This document shows positions 32,407 through 39,402 of a stretch of 54,498 bases of DNA, one piece after another; the first letter of the stretch is position 1, and each line of letters begins with the position of its first letter. Location: NCBI GenBank assembly GCA_945937975.1, contig CAMEUD010000001.1:1-54498 (forward strand). Direction: 5' to 3'. Made by a program: the position numbers and the translations under genes. Below the pieces are notes generated by a model. The model was not told the DNA's origin and did no database searches. It saw only the letters and a program-made list of their open reading frames with translations. This DNA is from an uncultured Clostridia bacterium (GTDB lineage: Bacteria > Bacillota > Clostridia > Christensenellales > UBA1242).

Positions 32407-32436
32407 TAGAGAGGTTAAACTTTAACTTCTCTTTTC
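32407..32436 (+). terminator. Hairpin terminator before topoisomerase gene
   Basis: AGAG-GGTTAAA type stem pairing with TTTAAC-TCTCT and a short T-tract, followed by CTATAAATATAG, a weak late-like word. Confidence 0.7.
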
Positions 32437-32473
32437 TATAAATATAGTATGTGTTTAAAAATATGAAATAATT

Positions 32474-34363
32474 ATGACTAAAACAATAGAAGAAAAATAT
32501 AAATCACTTTCTGAAGTGGAACATGTCAGAAAAAGATCAGGCATGTATCTTGGAAGCAAGGTTACAGAAAGAAGTGAACAATATATATTAGAAGATGGAA
32601 AGTTTATAAAGAAATTAGTTAATTATAATCCTGGTGTATTAAAACTATTTGATGAAATTATTTCTAATTCAGTAGACGAATCAAAAAGAAAAGGTAGTAA
32701 ATTAAATACCATTAAAGTTGAAGTAAATCAAGAAACTGGATATGTGGTTGTATATGACAATGGTGGTATCCCAGTTGAAATACATAAAGAGACTAAAAAG
32801 TATTTAGGAGAAATGCTTTTCGGGAGTTTAAGAACTGGTTCAAATTATGATGATACGGAACAACGAACTGTAGCTGGTACAAATGGTATAGGATCCGTTC
32901 TCGTTAATATTATGTCTGATGAATTTAAAGTGGAAACCGCTGATGGTAAACAAAGGTTTAATATGACTTGGACAGACCATATGTCAAATCACACCAAACC
33001 AAATGTTAAATTTTCCACATCACATTATACGAGAATTACCTATAAACTTGATTTCAATGAATTTGAAATGAATGGTATTGATAATGATTGTTTTAAACTA
33101 ATTGAAAAACGAGTATATGACGTTGCTGGTTGTAATCCTAATTTAACAATATTTTTCAATGGTAAAAAAATAATGATAAACTCTTTCAGAGATTATTGTG
33201 AAATGTATTTGGATAGTGAAAATGTATTGTTATATGAAGAAAATAAAAATTGGCAAATAGGCGTTTCTGTTTCACCTATAGGTAATTTTCAACAAATTAG
33301 TTTCGTGAATAATTGTTATACTTATGATGGTGGTACCCATAATGATTATGTATTGAATCAGATTATACCTACATTAAGAGAAAAGATTAGTAAGAAGTAT
33401 AAAACAGATGTGCTTCCTGGACAAATAAAAAACCATATATTTCTGTTCATCAATTCAACGATATTTAATCCATCTTTTTCAAGTCAAACAAAAGAAAAAC
33501 TCATCACAGACCAAAAGAATTTCGGAACAGAAATTAAATTAACAGATAAATTTATTAATTCAATATATAAAAGTGAAATAACAAATTCGATTACGGATTG
33601 GTTAGAACAAAAGAAAAATGCGGATGAAAAGAAAGCTGAACGAGAAGCGAACAAAGCAATTGCAAAAGTCAAGGTTGATAAATTGGTTGATTGTAAATGG
33701 GCTGGTGGATTAAAAAAATCAAAATGTAGATTGATTTTAACAGAAGGTGATTCAGCTATGTGTGCAATGAGAAAGTTTAGAGATCCTAATACAGATGCAG
33801 GATTAGCATTAAAAGGTAAATCATTGAATGTAAGAGATTTACCAAAAACAAAAGTTATGGAAAATACAGAAATTATGTCAGTAATGTCTGCTATGGGTTT
33901 AAGATTTGGTGAAAATCCAATTGTAATGACATCAAGTGGTAAGATAATAGAAGACAAAACAAGATTTGGTGAAATACAAATATATACAGATGCAGATGTT
34001 GATGGGACTTGTTGTGCGGCTTTAATACTTAATTATATACATAAATTTTGGCCATCTTTGATTAAAGCACATAAAATTGCAAGAGTGGAAACACCTGTGT
34101 TGATTGCAGAACATAAAAAAACAAAAAAAGAAACTTGGTTTTATTATGATAGTGAATATAGGGAATGGTTGGATAAAAATGATATAAATAACTATAATAT
34201 TCATTATTTGAAAGGCCTTGGTAGTTTAAATGATAAACAATCAAAAGAAATATTTCAAAATCCGCATAAGTATTATTATGAATTGGATGATTTTGCCGAA
34301 CAAAGTATGATAGATTGGTTTGGAAAAGATAGTGAACAGAGAAAGAAAATGTTATTAAAATAA
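32474..34363 (+). CDS. 39: DNA topoisomerase II large subunit (T4 gp39+gp60-like)
   Basis: 629 residues. The GHKL ATPase domain is first: EHVRKRSGMYLGS, EIISNSVDES, VVYDNGGIPVE and GTNGIGSVLVNIMS. A transducer domain follows, then a TOPRIM domain with LILTEGDSAMCAM and the metal-binding IYTDADVDGTC. The TOPRIM ends with HYLKGLGSLNDKQ. In T4 these parts are split between gp39 and gp60; here they form one reading frame. With the medium subunit (34452) it makes the phage type II topoisomerase that supports replication. A minimal ATG-AAA-TAA ORF sits 2 nt before the start. Assignment is firm. Confidence 0.95.
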   Translation: MTKTIEEKYKSLSEVEHVRKRSGMYLGSKVTERSEQYILEDGKFIKKLVNYNPGVLKLFDEIISNSVDESKRKGSKLNTIKVEVNQETGYVVVYDNGGIPVEIHKETKKYLGEMLFGSLRTGSNYDDTEQRTVAGTNGIGSVLVNIMSDEFKVETADGKQRFNMTWTDHMSNHTKPNVKFSTSHYTRITYKLDFNEFEMNGIDNDCFKLIEKRVYDVAGCNPNLTIFFNGKKIMINSFRDYCEMYLDSENVLLYEENKNWQIGVSVSPIGNFQQISFVNNCYTYDGGTHNDYVLNQIIPTLREKISKKYKTDVLPGQIKNHIFLFINSTIFNPSFSSQTKEKLITDQKNFGTEIKLTDKFINSIYKSEITNSITDWLEQKKNADEKKAEREANKAIAKVKVDKLVDCKWAGGLKKSKCRLILTEGDSAMCAMRKFRDPNTDAGLALKGKSLNVRDLPKTKVMENTEIMSVMSAMGLRFGENPIVMTSSGKIIEDKTRFGEIQIYTDADVDGTCCAALILNYIHKFWPSLIKAHKIARVETPVLIAEHKKTKKETWFYYDSEYREWLDKNDINNYNIHYLKGLGSLNDKQSKEIFQNPHKYYYELDDFAEQSMIDWFGKDSEQRKKMLLK

Positions 34364-34383
34364 AATAGTTGTATTAATACAAC

Positions 34384-34418
34384 TCGGAGAGTATCAGTTT
34401 GTAAAATTGTACTCTCCT
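34384..34418 (+). terminator. Hairpin between topoisomerase subunit genes
   Basis: GGAGAGTA and TACTCTCC arms with a ~17-nt loop and no good U-tract. It could attenuate or process the mRNA rather than terminate. Confidence 0.55.
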
Positions 34419-34434
34419 ATATTATATAGGTAAA

Positions 34435-34447
34435 TTTGTTATATTTA
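34435..34447 (+). promoter_or_regulatory. Early-type promoter word, leaderless spacing
   Basis: TTTGTTATATTTA ends 4 nt before the ATG at 34452. Confidence 0.65.
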
Positions 34448-34451
34448 ATAT

Positions 34452-35789
34452 ATGAGAACCAAGACGATAAGTGATTTTTTAAATACTGATTATAAAGATT
34501 ATTCTATGTCAATAATTGAAGAAAGAGCAATTCCATCAGTAATTGATTCTTTTAAAAATGTTCAAAGAAAAATTATTGATATGTCTAATGAAATTTGGAA
34601 AACAGGAAATGAAAAACCAATGAAAGTTTTTCAATTGTGTGGTCAAACTTGTTCAAAAAAACTTTATGTGCATGGTGACACATCTTGTAACAATGCAATA
34701 ATCACTATGTGTCAAACATTTAAAAATAGTATTCCACTGCTTGAATCAGATGGACAGGTAGGAAGTCTTCGAGTTCCAGAATCAGCTAGTCCTCGTTATG
34801 TGGGTTGTTATTTATCTCCAAAATTTAGGTTTATTTATAAAGATTTTGAGTTAATTGAAAATAAAACTGAAGAAGGTCAAATTATTGAACCATTTTATTT
34901 TTTACCTATAATACCAACAATTTTAACTTGTGGAGCCCCTGGGTTAGCAGTAGGCTTCGCATCTAATATTCTTAATAGAAATCCTAAAGATATTATACAA
35001 GCATGTATAGATCATTTAAATGGTAAAAAAATTAAAGAGTTGAAACCATGGTTATCAGAATTTTCTGGTGAATGGGAACGAGATAAAGAAAATCAAAATA
35101 AGTGGTTTGCAAAAGGCAAATATGAAATCACAAAAAATGATGTTCATATAACTGAACTCCCACCAGATTGGACATTTGAGAAATATGAATCATATCTTGA
35201 AAGTTTAATTGATAAAAAGATTATCAAGGATTATGATAATAATTCCTCATCAGTTGTTGATTATATCTTAAAATTCAAGAAGGATGATTTACAGGAATTG
35301 ATAGAAAATGATAAACTTGAGAATATATTGAAGATTACAAGTTCATCTACAGAAAATCTTACAACACTTGATGAAAATGGTAAGTTAAAGATATTTGATT
35401 GTGCAGAAGATATAGTTAAATATTTTGTAGAATTCAGACTTGGTTATTATCAAAAGAGGAAGGATTATTTAATTGATAAGTTTAATAAAGAATTAAAGAA
35501 CTTGTGTTTTAAGGCTAAATTTATCAAGGCAATCATTGATAAAAAACTTGTTGTAAACAATACACCAAAACAGAAAATAGTGGATTGGTTGAATGATAAC
35601 AAGTTTGAAATGATTGATGGTTCTTTTAATTATCTGTTGAATATGCCTATTCATAGTTTGACTAAAGAAAGATTTGATGAATTGATGAACAATGCAAAGG
35701 ATAAGAAAAAACAACTTGAAGAAATCAAAACACGAGAACCAAAGGAAATGTATCTTGATGATTTAAAAGAGCTCAAGAAGAAATTATAA
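34452..35789 (+). CDS. 52: DNA topoisomerase II medium subunit (T4 gp52-like)
   Basis: 445 residues, almost the length of T4 gp52. This is the DNA-cleavage subunit: the winged-helix region contains KNVQRKIIDMSNEIW and VHGDTSCNNAI, and the catalytic tyrosine is Y116 in SASPRYVGCYLS. The following QIIEPFYFLPIIPTIL and GAPGLAVGFASNI blocks are typical of GyrA/ParC-like proteins. The C-terminal ~100 residues are a coiled coil (KKKQLEEIKTREPKEMY) forming the C-gate. It has its own promoter word although the partner gene is just upstream, so the two subunits can be expressed separately. Assignment is firm. Confidence 0.95.
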   Translation: MRTKTISDFLNTDYKDYSMSIIEERAIPSVIDSFKNVQRKIIDMSNEIWKTGNEKPMKVFQLCGQTCSKKLYVHGDTSCNNAIITMCQTFKNSIPLLESDGQVGSLRVPESASPRYVGCYLSPKFRFIYKDFELIENKTEEGQIIEPFYFLPIIPTILTCGAPGLAVGFASNILNRNPKDIIQACIDHLNGKKIKELKPWLSEFSGEWERDKENQNKWFAKGKYEITKNDVHITELPPDWTFEKYESYLESLIDKKIIKDYDNNSSSVVDYILKFKKDDLQELIENDKLENILKITSSSTENLTTLDENGKLKIFDCAEDIVKYFVEFRLGYYQKRKDYLIDKFNKELKNLCFKAKFIKAIIDKKLVVNNTPKQKIVDWLNDNKFEMIDGSFNYLLNMPIHSLTKERFDELMNNAKDKKKQLEEIKTREPKEMYLDDLKELKKKL

Positions 35790-35797
35790 ATTTAACA

Positions 35798-35807
35798 CAT
35801 AAATATA
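35798..35807 (+). promoter_or_regulatory. Late-type promoter word before PRTase-like gene
   Basis: CATAAATATA lies 19 nt before the ATG at 35827, after an early gene and on the same strand. Confidence 0.6.
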
Positions 35808-35826
35808 GTGAAAAAATAATATTAAT

Positions 35827-36945
35827 ATGATTAAATCATTTGAAGATTTTATACAAGATTTTGAAATAAATGAAAGTAGTTTAGATACTATTGATATTTT
35901 AGAAATATTGGTGGAGATGTCAAAAGAGAATGAACTTGAAATTTCTGAAGGATGGTCTTTCGGTACGAGGGGTCGGAAGGGGGATAGAAAATTTAAGTTT
36001 GTTGGTGGTAAAAATGATACTGATGCGACATCAACAGAAATTTTTGATGAAAATGGTAAATTTAAATATCATGAAGTTCTTTTACCTAAAAGTGGAGTAA
36101 TGTCATATAATTTATATAAAATATCTGATATGAGGGTATCTAAAGCCTTAAAACATCCTCAAAAATTTAAAGATATTGAAAAAAGAGATATAGATTTTGA
36201 TTCTATTAATCAATTTATGAAAAGAACATCTTTATATATATATCAACTTTTAAAACATAATGAAGTTGATATTATAACATATCCTCAAAGTTCTAGTGAA
36301 TTTAATAAAGATATGGTTGAACATATTATGTCAAGATATAAATCATCACCTGGTATTAAATGTATACCTAATTTAATGACAAAAAATATCAGAAATGTCT
36401 ATATTAATTATACAATTGCCAAAGAATTGGGATTAACTGATAGTGAAATCAATCAATTAAGGAAGGATATAGAAAATTGGCAAAAAGATGCGGATGTATA
36501 TGAATTAAGACTTCAAGTTGATGCACTTAAAGATTCAATTGCTTATAAATTAGGTAAAAGAGGTAGACCTTCAAATGAAATTAAAAGAGTAAAAGAAGAA
36601 ATTCAAGCACTTGAAGAACTTATTAGAATTAAAAGAAAGGGAAGAAAAGGAAGAGATAAAACCATAACACATGACGGAAGGGCAAAGAATTTTGAAATAA
36701 AATCTATTGAAGATAGAAGAAGAAGATCATTAGAGGGATTATTTGGTATAAATCCCGCATTGCAAGGTATTCAACAAAATTTAAAAGGCAAACATATTGT
36801 TATTTTTGATGATAATATTTCATCTGGTGCTACACTTGATGATATATGTTTAGAATTACAAAAATTGGGTGTTGCGTCTATTCTTCCTATTACATTAGCG
36901 ATTATACCAAAAACTGTATATGGCGGTGTCCATGAGAAAATATAA
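35827..36945 (+). CDS. Phosphoribosyltransferase-like late protein with targeting-like N-terminus
   Basis: 372 residues. The C-terminal part carries a PRPP-binding loop, HIVIFDDNISSGATLDD (D328, D329), as in type I phosphoribosyltransferases. The first strand/loop of the fold appears at DIITYPQSSSEFNKD (~155-170). Between them is a ~120-residue helical, Lys/Arg-rich insertion (KRGRPSNEIKRVKEEIQALE; RKGRKGRD). The N-terminus MIKSFEDFIQDFEINESS resembles a capsid-targeting peptide, with INE|S as candidate cleavage site, and a late-type promoter precedes it. A nucleotide-salvage enzyme would be expected to be early, so packaging and injection, or an ADP-ribosylation-like unusual role, deserve thought. 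Enzyme activity is inferred from motif only. Confidence 0.68.
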   Translation: MIKSFEDFIQDFEINESSLDTIDILEILVEMSKENELEISEGWSFGTRGRKGDRKFKFVGGKNDTDATSTEIFDENGKFKYHEVLLPKSGVMSYNLYKISDMRVSKALKHPQKFKDIEKRDIDFDSINQFMKRTSLYIYQLLKHNEVDIITYPQSSSEFNKDMVEHIMSRYKSSPGIKCIPNLMTKNIRNVYINYTIAKELGLTDSEINQLRKDIENWQKDADVYELRLQVDALKDSIAYKLGKRGRPSNEIKRVKEEIQALEELIRIKRKGRKGRDKTITHDGRAKNFEIKSIEDRRRRSLEGLFGINPALQGIQQNLKGKHIVIFDDNISSGATLDDICLELQKLGVASILPITLAIIPKTVYGGVHEKI

Positions 36946-36950
36946 TTTTA

Positions 36951-36980
36951 AAAAGAGTGAAATTTGAATTTCACTCTTTT
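36951..36980 (+). terminator. Rho-independent terminator merged with promoter
   Basis: AAAAAGAGTGAAAT / ATTTCACTCTTTTT hairpin whose U-tract begins the next promoter word. Confidence 0.88.
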
Positions 36981-36991
36981 TGTTATTTTTA
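36979..36991 (+). promoter_or_regulatory. Early-type promoter word before thyX
   Basis: TTTGTTATTTTTA, 22 nt before the ATG at 37014. It supports that start over the in-frame TTG at 36957. Confidence 0.6.
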
Positions 36992-37013
36992 CTTTAGTAA
37001 AAAAATTATAAAT

Positions 37014-37967
37014 ATGAAATTTGTAGAAGATAATGTCGAGTATCTTTCACAAGAACCAGGTGTGGAAGGTATGTATAAAATGATGGAACTTGCGGCGAGA
37101 CAATGTTACCTCACAACTGATTTGATTAAAGACGGCTCCGCACATAAAATTATTGATGAAGTATGTATTCCACATGGACACACTTCTGTAATTGAATTTG
37201 GAACAGTATATCTGATTATTCCATTGTATTATAAATTTGTTATTGAATCATATCAAGAAGATAGATATTCAAGAGTTAATATTGTTGGTGACAATGCGTA
37301 TGTTACAACAACATTTAGAACAATTCTTCAAGGAGATTATAAGGATCCTATAGAGGCAATTAAAAATAATTTTGATAAACATTGGAAAGATGACTTGAAA
37401 TTTTGGTCAGAACCTACTGAACACCACCATAAGAGATACTGTTTCAGATTTACTATGGATAGGGTTGGTAGTCAATCAGTCGTAAGACATAGAGGAACTT
37501 GGGGGATTTCTTATGCTCAGGAGTCAACTAGATATGTGAATTACAACAGAGATAAGTTTGACCATGAAATTATGGTATCAGTACCTTCTAAATTTTATTC
37601 TTTAATTGATGAATGGTCATTGAGAATTGATGAGAATGGTTTTGATTATAAGTGGTTAAAAGATGCACCATTTGAAAAACAACTTGTATTTTTAAGAGAA
37701 CATGATAAAGGTTGGCAAGTTTATGAGCATTCATTATTAACGGCAGAAAGAGATTATATGACACTCATTTCAGATTATTGTTGGAATACTGAAGATGCAA
37801 GAGGTGTATTGAATCTTGATATAAAAACACAATTTATGATGTGTGCTTATATAGAAGATTGGAAAATGTGGTTATTTAGAAGATGTGATAAACATGCACA
37901 TCCACATATACAAATGTTTGCCAATATGGTGAAAGAAAACTTTGAAAAATTGGGTATCAATATATAA
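37014..37967 (+). CDS. thyX: Flavin-dependent thymidylate synthase ThyX
   Basis: 317 residues from the ATG at 37014. ThyX makes dTMP from dUMP using FAD, NADPH and methylenetetrahydrofolate. Visible signatures are ARQCY, the folate/dUMP-side PHGHTSVIEF, and the FAD-binding RHR motif VRHRGTWGISYAQESTRYVNY (R158-R160, S171, R173, Y174). The usual spacing is RHR-x7-S; here ten residues separate RHR from the Ser, a three-residue insertion. The remainder (AERDYMTLISDYCWNTEDARGVLNLDIKT, shown in part) matches the C-terminal helices that carry the second Arg. It is in the early class and works with the phage dUTPase at 50089, which supplies dUMP. Confidence 0.92.
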   Translation: MKFVEDNVEYLSQEPGVEGMYKMMELAARQCYLTTDLIKDGSAHKIIDEVCIPHGHTSVIEFGTVYLIIPLYYKFVIESYQEDRYSRVNIVGDNAYVTTTFRTILQGDYKDPIEAIKNNFDKHWKDDLKFWSEPTEHHHKRYCFRFTMDRVGSQSVVRHRGTWGISYAQESTRYVNYNRDKFDHEIMVSVPSKFYSLIDEWSLRIDENGFDYKWLKDAPFEKQLVFLREHDKGWQVYEHSLLTAERDYMTLISDYCWNTEDARGVLNLDIKTQFMMCAYIEDWKMWLFRRCDKHAHPHIQMFANMVKENFEKLGINI

Positions 37968-37995
37968 AAAAGAGTGGAAATATTTCCACTCTTTT
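37966..37995. terminator. Bidirectional terminator
   Basis: AAAAAAGAGTGGAAA / TTTCCACTCTTTT hairpin between convergent genes. Confidence 0.9.
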
Positions 37996-37997
37996 AT

Positions 37998-38522
37998 TTA
38001 TTTTTTTTTCATATATTCTGGTGAATATTGTTTAATTAGTTTAATTAATTTTTCTTCATCTATCTTATCATCAAATGGTGATTCCCAGAAGAACAATACT
38101 CTTATAATATTTGCACACCACCATTTCCAAGAGATACGGTATGTATCTACATCATATTTATATTCTGATGGATTATTAGATTTTTCATAATATTTTACAA
38201 GTCTTGCTGCTGTACTATAGCCTTCTCTGTCCGCATCCATCCATTTGATAGTCTCCAATGTTGCAGTTTTTGGTGTTGCCCCATCTACTAACATACCAGT
38301 AATTGGAAATTGGAAACCATAATCTGCAATTTCCTTTGAAAGATCTAATAAATCCGCCATAGTTTTACACTTTTTTAATTGTTGTGCAAATTTCAGTGCA
38401 GCTTTACCGAAATAATCGTCAAGTTTCTTTTTATATCTTTTGTCACCACCAGGAAGTTTGTCCCAAATTGTTTTTTCGGGCACATTTGATTCGTTTATAA
38501 ATTCATCAAAATTCTTTACCAT
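37998..38522 (-). CDS. Late protein with capsid-targeting-like N-terminus
   Basis: 174 residues of unknown function. The N-terminus MVKNFDEFINESNVPEK is the closest match in the window to the T4 internal-protein peptide MKTYQEFIAE|A, with FINE|S as predicted cleavage site. The rest is mostly helical and charged, with a Trp-rich segment (TYRISWKWWCANIIRVLFFWESPFDD, in part hydrophobic) near residues 128-150. A minus-strand late-type promoter word (38546-38555) lies 23 nt upstream. A packaged, injected protein is the favoured reading. No domain recognised. Confidence 0.65.
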   Translation of the reverse strand: MVKNFDEFINESNVPEKTIWDKLPGGDKRYKKKLDDYFGKAALKFAQQLKKCKTMADLLDLSKEIADYGFQFPITGMLVDGATPKTATLETIKWMDADREGYSTAARLVKYYEKSNNPSEYKYDVDTYRISWKWWCANIIRVLFFWESPFDDKIDEEKLIKLIKQYSPEYMKKK

Positions 38523-38527
38523 AATTA

Positions 38528-38540
38528 TTTGTTATATTTA
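38528..38540 (+). promoter_or_regulatory. Early-type promoter word, plus strand
   Basis: TTTGTTATATTTA, 21 nt before the ATG at 38562. It is interleaved with the minus-strand late word in a 39-nt intergenic region. Confidence 0.6.
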
Positions 38541-38545
38541 TATAT

Positions 38546-38555
38546 ATTATTTATG
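38546..38555 (-). promoter_or_regulatory. Late-type promoter word, minus strand
   Basis: CATAAATAAT on the minus strand, 23 nt before the ATG at 38522. Confidence 0.6.
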
Positions 38556-38561
38556 TAAATT

Positions 38562-38993
38562 ATGTGGTTAAAAAATTTTTATAATGAATTAAAGGCTTGG
38601 CATATAATCAGAAAAGTTTATAAAGAAAACAAATCTGAATTTGAAAAAATTGGTTTAAAAAAAGATTGGTTTGGTAGATTGTGGTTGGTTATTAATCGTG
38701 ATCCTAAAATTCCATTAGGTTCTGCTGAAGATGAAGAACTTTTAGGTAATGAATTACATATTATAAGTGATTTTTTGATTAAAATGAATATTATGGATAT
38801 TCTTGCTTATGAATTAATACCTTTAGAAAAACATGATGAAGAAACATATGAAAACGCGTATTTAATTAAATTAACACCAGCTTGGAATCTTACTAAACAA
38901 TATGTTAATAAATGGTCGATTTCATTTATTGTATTATTTTTACTTGGATTAATTTTTAGTTTAATATATCTGTTTTCATTATGGTTGATGTAG
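38562..38993 (+). CDS. Small C-tail-anchored membrane protein
   Basis: 143 residues. The soluble part has a Trp/Lys-rich N-terminal helix (MWLKNFYNELKAWHIIRKVY) and the segment KKDWFGRLWLVINRDPKIPLG. The C-terminal ~25 residues (ISFIVLFLLGLIFSLIYLFS) form one transmembrane helix, so the protein is probably a tail-anchored inner-membrane protein. A minimal ATG-TAA ORF precedes the start by 3 nt. The stop overlaps the start of the next gene by 13 nt. It is preceded by an early-type promoter, so a host-takeover or membrane-directed role is plausible. No family recognised. Confidence 0.65.
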   Translation: MWLKNFYNELKAWHIIRKVYKENKSEFEKIGLKKDWFGRLWLVINRDPKIPLGSAEDEELLGNELHIISDFLIKMNIMDILAYELIPLEKHDEETYENAYLIKLTPAWNLTKQYVNKWSISFIVLFLLGLIFSLIYLFSLWLM

Positions 38994-39361
38994 ATAAAAT
39001 GAATGAACTTGGTTTGCAATCATACCAAAAACAATTAGATTATATTGAAAATCAATATTTAAACTTAATTTATAATAGATTATTGGATGTTATACAAGAA
39101 CGGTGGGAATATGAAAAAACAATTAATTTAATTGAATGGAAATGTGCGATATGTGGTGAAAAAATTCTTGCTGATAAAAAACGAAATGATGTTGAAAATT
39201 TCGTTTGTAATCGATGTAAAGAATATCATAATAATAAAAATGAAATTATAGACCATAGGATTTTAGATTCAAGAACAAAGATGTATAAAACAATAGAAGA
39301 CAGATTATATGAAGAATTGGAAGATAATTTAACAAGTATAATGCAAAGGAGAGGCTTATAA
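38981..39361 (+). CDS. Zinc-ribbon protein
   Basis: 126 residues. A four-cysteine ribbon, WKCAICGEKIL and FVCNRCKEYH (residues ~52-82), lies in a mostly helical, charged protein, and DHRILDSRTKMYKTIEDRLYEEL forms a C-terminal helix. It overlaps the upstream membrane-protein gene by 13 nt and shares its early-type promoter. A second ATG at 38999 (MNELG) is an alternative start that would avoid most of the overlap. The stop codon lies within the loop of the downstream terminator hairpin. It may bind nucleic acid or a host protein; no specific function visible. Confidence 0.65.
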   Translation: MVDVDKMNELGLQSYQKQLDYIENQYLNLIYNRLLDVIQERWEYEKTINLIEWKCAICGEKILADKKRNDVENFVCNRCKEYHNNKNEIIDHRILDSRTKMYKTIEDRLYEELEDNLTSIMQRRGL

Positions 39362-39374
39362 CCTCTCCTTTTTT
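39346..39374 (+). terminator. Terminator overlapping the zinc-ribbon stop codon
   Basis: AAAGGAGAGG / CCTCTCCTTTTTT stem. The TAA stop is in the loop, and the U-tract runs into CATAAATA. Confidence 0.9.
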
Positions 39375-39384
39375 CATAAATAAT
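39375..39384 (+). promoter_or_regulatory. Late-type promoter word before giant virion gene
   Basis: CATAAATAAT directly after a U-tract, 18 nt before the ATG at 39403. Confidence 0.68.
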
Positions 39385-39402
39385 AATATACATTTAATAG
39401 GT

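Noticed and set aside
32425..32447. CTATAAATATAG before topoisomerase as a late promoter
   Set aside because: It lacks the CATAAATAW form, and topoisomerase genes are expected to be early. Kept only as a note on the terminator.
32474..34363. Split or hop-bypassed topoisomerase gene as in T4 gp39/gp60
   Set aside because: ATPase, transducer and TOPRIM are in one uninterrupted frame with no coding gap.
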